A DNA stretch of 22,604 nucleotides from Clostridia bacterium (GTDB lineage Bacteria > Bacillota > Clostridia > Christensenellales > UBA3700), in NCBI GenBank assembly GCA_900772745.1, contig CAAGRV010000128.1, positions 1 through 22,604 on the forward strand, written 5' to 3'. Shown here piece by piece: positions 1-4,986 of the stretch (the first letter of the stretch is position 1; the number at the start of each line of letters is the position of its first letter). The notes below the pieces were generated by a model. It was not told where the DNA came from, did not search any database, and saw only the letters and a program-made list of their open reading frames with translations. Made by a program: the position numbers and the translations under genes.

Positions 1-465
1 AAAGAAAGTAGCAGTGATCGGCTCAGCTTTGCCACCTGGAACTTTCTTTTTATCTTTTTTGATAAGATTATAGTAATAATCGTTGCCATCGAAGTAGAAT
101 GTTTCTAGGTCGTTTGCCTCGCTGAATTTTTTACCAATTTTGGTATTGCGAGAGAACATTTTGTCTCCATCACGATATACTTCAAAATAAGATTCTTGGG
201 TAGCGACACCTGGCTCTGTCCAGAACTTGAAGAATTCTGCACGGCGGTAAGAATTGTCGTTGCGATATGTAGCCACAACTTTGTTGAAAGTGTCATAAGC
301 ACTCATATCTTTTATCGCAGTGAGCGACTCGTTGTCTACACCGAGCCTGTCAGCGATAGCTGAAACATCAATAGAATCACCGTTTCCAGTTGGTTTGCAA
401 CCAACGAACGTGCCTATCAAAACTAGGCAAAGTAGTAAGGTAGTTAGTATTTTTTTTGTTCTCAT
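1..465 (-). CDS. Small putative lipoprotein, N-terminal part (3' end beyond window edge)
   Basis: The minus strand is open for 155 codons from an ATG at 465 to the window edge, with no stop, so the gene is partial. A Shine-Dalgarno AAGGGGGA (478-471) sits five bases before the ATG. The product begins with MRTKK, a hydrophobic stretch, and a lipobox FVGC with Cys23, so it should be diacylated and held on the outer face of the membrane. The mature part is hydrophilic and contains aromatic/charged strand patterns such as YFEVYRDG and FYFDGNDYYYNL. These resemble the strand-turn-strand repeats of LolA/LppX-like lipoprotein folds, but that is only a resemblance and I do not recognise a family. It is transcribed divergently from the HtrA-like protease and shares a 230-base intergenic region with it. 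Function is unknown; that it is a real lipoprotein gene is fairly sure. Confidence 0.85.
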   Translation of the reverse strand, partial: MRTKKILTTLLLCLVLIGTFVGCKPTGNGDSIDVSAIADRLGVDNESLTAIKDMSAYDTFNKVVATYRNDNSYRRAEFFKFWTEPGVATQESYFEVYRDGDKMFSRNTKIGKKFSEANDLETFYFDGNDYYYNLIKKDKKKVPGGKAEPITATFF

Positions 466-555
466 ATTTTTCCCCCTTAAGACCATTAAAACATAATTTT
501 TCGGGGAGGTCAATACCAAAATCGCTAATTAAATTATTAACAATATGATACTTAA

Positions 556-584
556 ATTATATAAGCTCCAACAAGTAGCTCCAA
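556..584 (-). promoter_or_regulatory. Putative promoter of the divergent lipoprotein gene
   Basis: On the minus strand a perfect -10 TATAAT (561-556) is preceded at 17 bases by TTGGAG (584-579), a weak -35 that keeps the TTG. A 9-bp direct repeat AGCTCCAAC (564-572 and 577-585, 13-bp period) covers the spacer and -35, so a regulator could bind here. The predicted leader is about 85 bases. Confidence 0.45.
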
Positions 585-638
585 CTGTCGAAAAATCTAT
601 ATTTTTTGTAAGCTTTTGATAAAAATTTTATTAAATTG

Positions 639-667
639 TGTAAAAATCAAAAAATATATAGTATAAT
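639..667 (+). promoter_or_regulatory. Putative promoter of the HtrA-like protease gene
   Basis: A perfect TATAAT -10 lies at 662-667 in very AT-rich DNA. The -35 is poor: TGTAAA at 639-644 has a 17-base spacer, or TTGTGT at 636-641 a 20-base spacer. Transcription from here would give a leader of about 20 bases containing the AAGGAG ribosome binding site. Confidence 0.4.
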
Positions 668-683
668 CAAACTAGATTTATCC

Positions 684-689
684 AAGGAG
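684..689 (+). promoter_or_regulatory. Ribosome binding site that fixes the protease start at 696
   Basis: AAGGAG lies six bases before the ATG at 696. The reading frame is open further up to a TTG at 636, but that start would add 20 residues before a normal signal peptide and would overlap the promoter, so 696 is preferred. Confidence 0.8.
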
Positions 690-695
690 TTATAT

Positions 696-2060
696 ATGAA
701 TAAAAAAACAAAAATATTATCTATAATATCCATAATTACCATATTGGTGATGGTGATTGTGATGAGCACGGCGTGCACGTTTGGTGGCGAAAAGGGTTTG
801 TCAGCGTATGAAATTGCTGTCAAGAATGGTTTTTCGGGCACGGAGGCAGAGTGGCTCGCCAGCCTAAAAGGCAGTGATGGTAAAAGTGGTGCGGACGGAA
901 AAAGTCTGACGATTGACGACCTAAAACAGCTCTACAACGAGGAAAAAGCCAAAGGCTATGAGGGCGACTTTTATACTTTTCTCAAAAATAAAATGGGTTT
1001 TGAGTTCAGCACGACTCGTGACAATGCGCAGACTATATCCGACAATATGTTGTCTTGCGTAACAATCAATACGGTTATGACGTCCAGTGGTATATTGTCC
1101 AGTTCGTCTAGCATATCAGCGGGTTCGGGCGTAATTTACAGCATTGATAGAGCAAAAGGGAATGCGACCATAATCACCAACTATCACGTTGTTTACGACC
1201 AAAATTCTCCTACCAAAATCGGCAAGGAGATTAGGGTTATGTTGCGTGGACAAGAATATGAAGACTATCAAATGGTTGCCAAATATGTTGGCGGTAGTAT
1301 GAAATATGACCTTGCAGTGCTCCAAATCGAAAACAGCGAAGTTATCAAAAAGAGCAATGCGACGGCAGTTACCCTTGACACTTCACCTACCAAAGTAGGC
1401 GGAACAGCTATTGCAATCGGCAATCCGCAAGGCACAGGCATGTCCGTGACCGAGGGCATTGTGAGCGTGGACAGCGAATATATCGAGATGAACTTGGTAG
1501 ACAATTCGGGCAAAGAGAATATGCGTGTTTTGCGTGTGGATACCGCTATCAACCAAGGCAACAGCGGTGGCGGACTTTTCAATGCGGAAGGCAAACTCAT
1601 CGGCATTGTCAATGCGAAGATCATCAAGACGGGCGTCGAGAGCGTGGGTTATGCTATCCCTGCCAGCGTGGTGAAAGGCGTGGTTGAGAACATACTTGCA
1701 AATTGTGACGGCGTTACCAATACTTCCGTGCTCAAACCAACGCTTGGCGTAACAGTCGAACCTAAGGATAGTCAGCTTGAATATGTCGCAGAGAGTGGCA
1801 TTTACAAAATCAAAGAAACTGTACGAATCAAATCGGTGGCAAACAATTCTTTGGCGTCGGGCAAATTCCAAGAAGGCGATATTTTGCAATCGGTGACAAT
1901 CAATGGCGTGACCAAAGAAATAGACAGAGTGCACGTGGTGACAGATAGCTTGCTCGATGCTAGGGCAGGCGAGAGCGTCACTATCAAAGTGCTTCGTGAT
2001 GGCAAATCAGTTGACGTGACCGTGCCTATCACGACAGCGGATATGCAAGCCGTAAAATAA
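696..2060 (+). CDS. htrA: HtrA/DegP-family serine protease, lipoprotein form, with PDZ domain
   Basis: This is a 454-residue secreted trypsin-like protease of the HtrA family, whose members degrade or refold damaged envelope proteins. The signal peptide ends in lipobox STAC (Cys27), so it is lipid-anchored rather than held by the N-terminal membrane helix usual in Gram-positive HtrA. Residues 34-58 carry the GLSAYEIAVKNGF...EAEWLASLKG segment often found next to bacterial collagen-like tracts, followed here by only four G-X-Y triplets (59-70). The protease domain is about 110-335. Its triad is visible: His164 in TNYHVV, Asp205 in YDLAVLQI, Ser290 in GNSGGGLFN. One PDZ domain follows (about 345-450), with a GDILQSV core. 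It has its own promoter and terminators, so it appears monocistronic. Family assignment is secure. Substrates are not visible, but the large exported proteins downstream are plausible clients. Confidence 0.95.
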   Translation: MNKKTKILSIISIITILVMVIVMSTACTFGGEKGLSAYEIAVKNGFSGTEAEWLASLKGSDGKSGADGKSLTIDDLKQLYNEEKAKGYEGDFYTFLKNKMGFEFSTTRDNAQTISDNMLSCVTINTVMTSSGILSSSSSISAGSGVIYSIDRAKGNATIITNYHVVYDQNSPTKIGKEIRVMLRGQEYEDYQMVAKYVGGSMKYDLAVLQIENSEVIKKSNATAVTLDTSPTKVGGTAIAIGNPQGTGMSVTEGIVSVDSEYIEMNLVDNSGKENMRVLRVDTAINQGNSGGGLFNAEGKLIGIVNAKIIKTGVESVGYAIPASVVKGVVENILANCDGVTNTSVLKPTLGVTVEPKDSQLEYVAESGIYKIKETVRIKSVANNSLASGKFQEGDILQSVTINGVTKEIDRVHVVTDSLLDARAGESVTIKVLRDGKSVDVTVPITTADMQAVK

Positions 2061-2088
2061 GATTGTATCTAGCATAGTTAGTCAATAG

Positions 2089-2108
2089 CACAACAAAAGT
2101 TGTGTTTT
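2089..2108 (+). terminator. Short terminator-like hairpin after the protease gene
   Basis: CACAAC (2089-2094), loop AAAA, GTTGTG (2099-2104), then TTTT G TT. The stem is only six base pairs, so it is weaker than the next hairpin. The two stand in tandem. Confidence 0.45.
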
Positions 2109-2115
2109 GTTCTCC

Positions 2116-2154
2116 AAATATAGCGTAGCGACAATATCGCTACGCTATATTTTT
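2116..2154. terminator. Strong, probably bidirectional terminator
   Basis: A perfect 16-bp stem has arms at 2116-2131 and 2137-2152 and the 5-base loop CAATA. Its core is TATAGCGTAGCGA. It ends in a T run on the plus strand, and the AAAT flank gives T residues on the minus strand. It closes the protease transcription unit. The remaining 2155-2340 is AT-rich and gene-free, with only the CAAATGT dyad listed separately. Confidence 0.8.
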
Positions 2155-2270
2155 GTTGAGAGCAAGCGGGGAGCGGTGACGGCGTGTCATAAAAAGGCAA
2201 AATAAGTTGTAATAATATGATATAGACGAGTAAAAATACCTGTTGGCAATAATTTTTGGACACTTACCGC

Positions 2271-2285
2271 CAAATGTAACATTTG
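2271..2285. repeat. Perfect interrupted palindrome upstream of the antiporter gene
   Basis: CAAATGT-A-ACATTTG has seven-base arms around one central base, about 80 bases before the antiporter promoter. It has no T tract and could be an operator. Nothing else supports that. Confidence 0.4.
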
Positions 2286-2342
2286 TGTTGTATGGGTTTG
2301 CTCAAATGAGAAATTTTGTGGGAAGTAAAGTGACTAGAAATA

Positions 2343-2372
2343 TGTGCAATTTGTAGATGGTTATGTTATACT
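2343..2372 (+). promoter_or_regulatory. Putative extended -10 promoter of the antiporter gene
   Basis: TGTTATACT (2364-2372) is an extended -10 (TGnTATACT). The -35 region is weak (TGTGCA at 2343-2348, 18-base spacer), which is tolerated with an extended -10. The predicted start of transcription, about 2379, lies just before the GGAGGT ribosome binding site. That argues against the upstream ATG at 2357, which overlaps the promoter. Confidence 0.5.
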
Positions 2373-2401
2373 TTCCGTGTACTAAAAATATGGAGGTTAC
2401 A

Positions 2402-3370
2402 ATGGGCATATTCTTAAACATTCTTTTTCTTGTGATAGGTTTTGTGATGCTCATCAAAGGTGCGGACTGGTTTGTAGACGGCGCATCAAGTTTGGCTAAA
2501 AAATTCGGCATACCGCAGATTGTTATCGGTTTGACAGTGGTGGCGTTCGGAACGTCGCTACCTGAAGCGTCGGTAAGCATTACGGCGGCGGTTCAAGGCA
2601 AAAGCTCGGTTGCAATCGGCAACATTGTCGGCAGTAACATTGCCAATGTCTTGTTGATACTCGGTGTGTGTGGACTGATGGCAAAGAATGGACTCAATGT
2701 CAAAAAACAAACACTTTGGATAGAAATTCCATTCGTCATCGTGTTGACAACAATGTTGCTACTTATGGGCTATTTTGACGGATATATTGGCAGAATAGAC
2801 GGCGCAGTATTCTTGGTGCTGTTCGTAGCATTTATCGCATATCTTGCATTGTCGGTAAAGCGTGACAAAAAGTTGGGACTTGCCGAGCCTGAGGAAGAAA
2901 CTCAGGTGCTCCCAGTGTGGAAAATCATAGTATTTTTGCTACTTGGCGCAGTGTGCGTTGTGGCGGGCGGAACTTTTGTAGTAGATACCGCAACAGCTCT
3001 TGTGGGCTATATCGGACTTAGTCAAAACTTTGCAGGACTTGTTATTGTTGCGATAGGGACGTCACTTCCAGAGCTTGTGACTTCCGTTATTGCTACTCGC
3101 AAGGGTGAACAAGATATTGCAATCGGCAATATCGTAGGTAGCAATATCTTCAACATATTGTTCGTCATCGGTATGTCTTCTGTCATATCTCCTGTCCAAT
3201 TTGCACCATCATTCTTGTGGGATACTTTGGTCGCGATTGCGGCGGCAGTGATGCTTTTTGTGGCGGTTGCTGTCACCAAAAAGAAACAACTCGGTCGCAT
3301 TGGTGGCGGTTTGATGACAGCCAGCTATATAGGCTACTTCGTATATATTTTGTTGGCGTCGAGAGTCTAA
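2402..3370 (+). CDS. CaCA-family Na+(K+)/Ca2+ antiporter (YrbG-like)
   Basis: A 322-residue polytopic membrane protein of the calcium/cation antiporter superfamily, which exchanges Ca2+ for Na+ (sometimes K+) across the cytoplasmic membrane. Both inverted alpha-repeats are intact. Alpha-1 has GTSLPE (50-55) and GNIVGSNIAN (73-82). Alpha-2 has GTSLPE (219-224) and GNIVGSNIFN (242-251). The ion-coordinating Glu55 and Glu224 are present. A charged cytoplasmic loop (about 155-175, with EPEEETQ) separates the halves. Length is typical of prokaryotic YrbG-like members (about 320). The start at 2402 is chosen because GGAGGT (2392-2397) precedes it; the ATG at 2357 lies before the likely transcription start. 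The gene stands alone between two terminators. Exact ion selectivity cannot be read from sequence. Confidence 0.93.
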   Translation: MGIFLNILFLVIGFVMLIKGADWFVDGASSLAKKFGIPQIVIGLTVVAFGTSLPEASVSITAAVQGKSSVAIGNIVGSNIANVLLILGVCGLMAKNGLNVKKQTLWIEIPFVIVLTTMLLLMGYFDGYIGRIDGAVFLVLFVAFIAYLALSVKRDKKLGLAEPEEETQVLPVWKIIVFLLLGAVCVVAGGTFVVDTATALVGYIGLSQNFAGLVIVAIGTSLPELVTSVIATRKGEQDIAIGNIVGSNIFNILFVIGMSSVISPVQFAPSFLWDTLVAIAAAVMLFVAVAVTKKKQLGRIGGGLMTASYIGYFVYILLASRV

Positions 3371-3385
3371 GCAATGCTAGCAAAC

Positions 3386-3421
3386 AAAAAAAATAGTCGC
3401 AGAATATGCGACTATTTTTTT
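3386..3421. terminator. Intrinsic terminator after the antiporter gene, bidirectional shape
   Basis: The stem ATAGTCGCA/TGCGACTAT is extended by A/T pairs to 15 bp (3387-3401 with 3407-3421) around loop GAATA. It has A8 on the left and T7 on the right, so it could terminate in both directions. Confidence 0.8.
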
Positions 3422-3532
3422 GTGCAATTAGGCTAGTGTAAGCGTATGATTTGATTTGTGAAGATAAGCCAATCATTTTGATTGTAAAAACAAAGCCGAT
3501 TTTGAGGTTAAAAATAATGTTTGCGAAATTTT

Positions 3533-3548
3533 TTAAGTTTTTTTTAAG
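3533..3548 (+). promoter_or_regulatory. TTAAG-N6-TTAAG direct repeat upstream of the response regulator gene
   Basis: TTAAG occurs at 3533-3537 and 3544-3548, an exact 11-bp period. A further TTGAT begins one period later at 3555, where it forms the -35 element. Direct repeats with about one helical turn are typical operators of OmpR/PhoB-family regulators. The same 16-bp pattern, 14 of 16 bases identical, recurs before the giant lipoprotein gene at 4905-4920. Suggested role: autoregulation site. Confidence 0.5.
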
Positions 3549-3554
3549 TTTGTG

Positions 3555-3583
3555 TTGATTTTATTTTTGCTATTTGCTAGAAT
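3555..3583 (+). promoter_or_regulatory. Putative promoter of the response regulator gene
   Basis: TTGATT (3555-3560), a 17-base spacer, then TAGAAT (3578-3583) preceded by TGC, so the -10 is extended. Transcription would start around 3590, at the G run used as the ribosome binding site, giving a leader of only about 9 bases before the ATG at 3599. Confidence 0.6.
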
Positions 3584-3598
3584 GTGTTTGGGGGTTTT

Positions 3599-4303
3599 AT
3601 GAAATTTTTAACAATAGAAAGTAACAAGAGTATTGCAGACGATTTGGCAAGGGTGTTGTCACCACTTGGCGAGAGCGAGAATGCGTACGACGGCGAAGAG
3701 GGGCTTTATATGGCGGAGGTCAAAGACTATGATATGATAGTCCTTGACGCTGTTTTGCCCAAGTTGAACGGCTTTGCAGTGCTCGATAGAATAAGGAAAT
3801 TCACGCTATGTCCTGTGCTCATTGTCACAGCTCTAGACAGCGTAGAAAAGAAGGTAGAAGGGCTCAAATTGGGCGCTGACGATTATATTGTCTGTCCTTA
3901 CAATGAGCAAGAGTTGGAGGCTAGGGCAGAGGCGGTGCTTAGACGCTACAACAACAACTTTTCGGATATATATGCGCACGACAACGTCAAGATGGATTTT
4001 AGGAGCAAAATGTTCAGCGCAAATGGCGAATATGTCAAAATATCTGGCAAAATGTATGACCTTCTCGAACACCTTATCCGCAACCGCAATATCATCATTT
4101 CCAAGGAACAACTTTTCAATCGGATATGGGGGTTTGACAGCGAAACAATTATCACAGTTACCGAAGTTTACGTAAGCAAACTTAGGAAAATATTGGACAA
4201 ATACGGTATCAAACACTATCTTTGCACCATCAAAAATATCGGCTATATGTGGCACGACAAAGACGAAAATATCGAAAAGACTATAACACAAAACAACGAC
4301 TAA
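3599..4303 (+). CDS. Orphan OmpR/PhoB-type response regulator with atypical receiver
   Basis: A 234-residue two-domain transcription regulator. The receiver domain (1-115) keeps the phospho-acceptor Asp50 (DMIVLDAVLP) and Thr77 (VTAL). The conserved acidic pair of the N-terminal strand is reduced to Glu7-Ser8, and the conserved Lys of the K-P motif is Cys99 (VCPY). Phosphorylation chemistry may therefore be altered or phospho-independent. The C-terminal winged helix (about 130-225) is canonical, with recognition helix about 186-199 (VTEVYVSKLRKIL) and wing TIKNIGYMW. No histidine kinase is adjacent: the antiporter lies upstream and the giant operon downstream. The ATG at 3599 follows GGGGG (3590-3594). 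An in-frame GTG at 3584 would add five residues but lies within one base of the -10, so it is unlikely. It probably binds the TTAAG direct repeats before itself and before the giant operon; this is inference from motif sharing. Confidence 0.92.
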   Translation: MKFLTIESNKSIADDLARVLSPLGESENAYDGEEGLYMAEVKDYDMIVLDAVLPKLNGFAVLDRIRKFTLCPVLIVTALDSVEKKVEGLKLGADDYIVCPYNEQELEARAEAVLRRYNNNFSDIYAHDNVKMDFRSKMFSANGEYVKISGKMYDLLEHLIRNRNIIISKEQLFNRIWGFDSETIITVTEVYVSKLRKILDKYGIKHYLCTIKNIGYMWHDKDENIEKTITQNND

Positions 4304-4364
4304 AACGTGTAAAACTCGATACATATCAGATTTTTTGCACAAGATAAATACAAAACAATGGAGT

Positions 4365-4394
4365 AAAATGGACTTGCAAACAGGTCCATTTTTT
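4365..4394 (+). terminator. Intrinsic terminator after the response regulator gene
   Basis: A 12-bp stem, AAAATGGACTTG (4365-4376) with CAGGTCCATTTT (4381-4392), contains one G-U pair and a CAAA tetraloop, and is followed by more T. It separates the regulator from the giant operon. Confidence 0.8.
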
Positions 4395-4404
4395 GATGAT
4401 CATT

Positions 4405-4598
4405 CTTGCGTGTCCGCAACACTTTGGAAGATACGCAAAAACAGATTTTCGGATAAACACGACCGCCTAACGCACTAGAATTGCTCGGTAAATAGGCATA
4501 TTTTTAGATTGAAAATTTTGTATGTCCGCAATGCTTGGAGAGATATGTAAAAGCGGATTTTCGGATAAGTAAGAACACCAAAGGCACAAGAATTGCTT
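4405..4598. repeat. Degenerate tandem duplication, 112-bp period, in the intergenic region
   Basis: Two copies of about 82 bases (4405-4486 and 4517-4598) keep exact 112-base register at three anchors: TGTCCGCAA (4411 and 4523), GATTTTCGGATAA (4444 and 4556) and AGAATTGCT (4477 and 4589). In each copy TGTCCG can pair with the downstream CGGATA (one G-U pair). On the minus strand copy 2 reads IRKSAFTYLSKHCGH and copy 1 IRKSVFAYLPKCCGH, but copy 1 has a stop just before, and differences are not confined to third positions. I see no start signal and do not call a gene. It may be a dispersed intergenic repeat or a pair of related small RNAs. Confidence 0.65.
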
Positions 4599-4693
4599 TG
4601 AAAGCAGATATAAGGAGCTGGTCAAAGCATAATTGACTGTAAGCGAAAATAAGTTGTAACTGGGGTAAAAGTGCTGCTGGTGGTAAACAATTC

Positions 4694-4729
4694 GATAAGC
4701 GACACAACTCTGATGAGCGACACAACTCT
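4694..4729. repeat. 18-bp tandem repeat, two copies
   Basis: GATAAGCGACACAACTCT (4694-4711) is followed directly by GATGAGCGACACAACTCT (4712-4729), with one mismatch. It lies about 260 bases before the giant gene. Function unknown. Confidence 0.85.
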
Positions 4730-4787
4730 AAACTATATAAAAAATTCGACAAAAATACTAAAAAATAAAATTTTACATAAAAAATCT

Positions 4788-4812
4788 TCTTTGTGAAAAA
4801 TTGTCACAAAGA
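4788..4812. promoter_or_regulatory. Dyad TCTTTGTGA-N7-TCACAAAGA, possible operator or mRNA hairpin
   Basis: Perfect 9-base arms (4788-4796 and 4804-4812) flank seven bases. The TTGTGA/TCACAA half-sites resemble CRP/FNR-family and Rex sites, but those normally have six central bases, not seven. There is no T tract, so it is not a normal terminator. It lies about 120 bases upstream of the giant operon's -10. Confidence 0.5.
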
Positions 4813-4904
4813 TATATGGAAATGCAAAAAAATGACGATTTCAAACAAAAATGACAAAAATAATAGTTATAAAAATAAAATTTTGTCAAATTTTTAGAAA
4901 TGCG

Positions 4905-4920
4905 TTAAGGTTTGTTTAAG
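4905..4920 (+). promoter_or_regulatory. TTAAG-N6-TTAAG direct repeat before the giant surface operon
   Basis: TTAAG at 4905-4909 and 4916-4920, 11-bp period, with a degenerate TTAGA one period further upstream at 4894. Fourteen of 16 bases match the repeat before the response regulator gene (3533-3548). It overlaps the likely -35, as expected for an activator of the OmpR/PhoB family. Confidence 0.5.
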
Positions 4921-4941
4921 ATAGCGACATTATTATATAAT
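4912..4941 (+). promoter_or_regulatory. Putative promoter of the giant surface-protein operon
   Basis: A perfect TATAAT lies at 4936-4941, with a poor -35 TTGTTT at 4912-4917 (18-base spacer). A weak -35 overlapped by a direct repeat fits an activator-dependent promoter. The predicted leader is about 40 bases, with ribosome binding site GGGAGGG at 4976-4982. The rest of 4730-4890 is very AT-rich without other recognisable signals. Confidence 0.5.
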
Positions 4942-4986
4942 TAATAAATACTATTACGCACAAATCTTGCGTAGTGGGAGGGAATT

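Noticed and set aside
636..695. 20-residue N-terminal extension of the HtrA protease from a TTG
   Set aside because: It overlaps the promoter -10 and puts extra residues before a normal lipoprotein signal peptide; ATG at 696 has a good ribosome binding site.
2357..2401. Upstream ATG for the antiporter
   Set aside because: It overlaps the likely extended -10; ATG at 2402 is preceded by GGAGGT and gives the usual N-terminus for the family.
4405..4729. CRISPR array or mobile element remnant
   Set aside because: Only two degenerate copies at 112-bp period and one 18-bp doublet; no regular spacers, terminal inverted repeats or transposase fragments.
4504..4752. Minus-strand small open frame across the 112-bp and 18-bp repeats
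   Set aside because: It would start with TTG without a ribosome binding site. Its repeated peptide is interrupted by a stop in the other repeat copy, and substitutions are not codon-like.
4304..4986. A missing histidine kinase gene or its pseudogene after the regulator
   Set aside because: A terminator follows the regulator directly, and no frame in the gap encodes kinase motifs.
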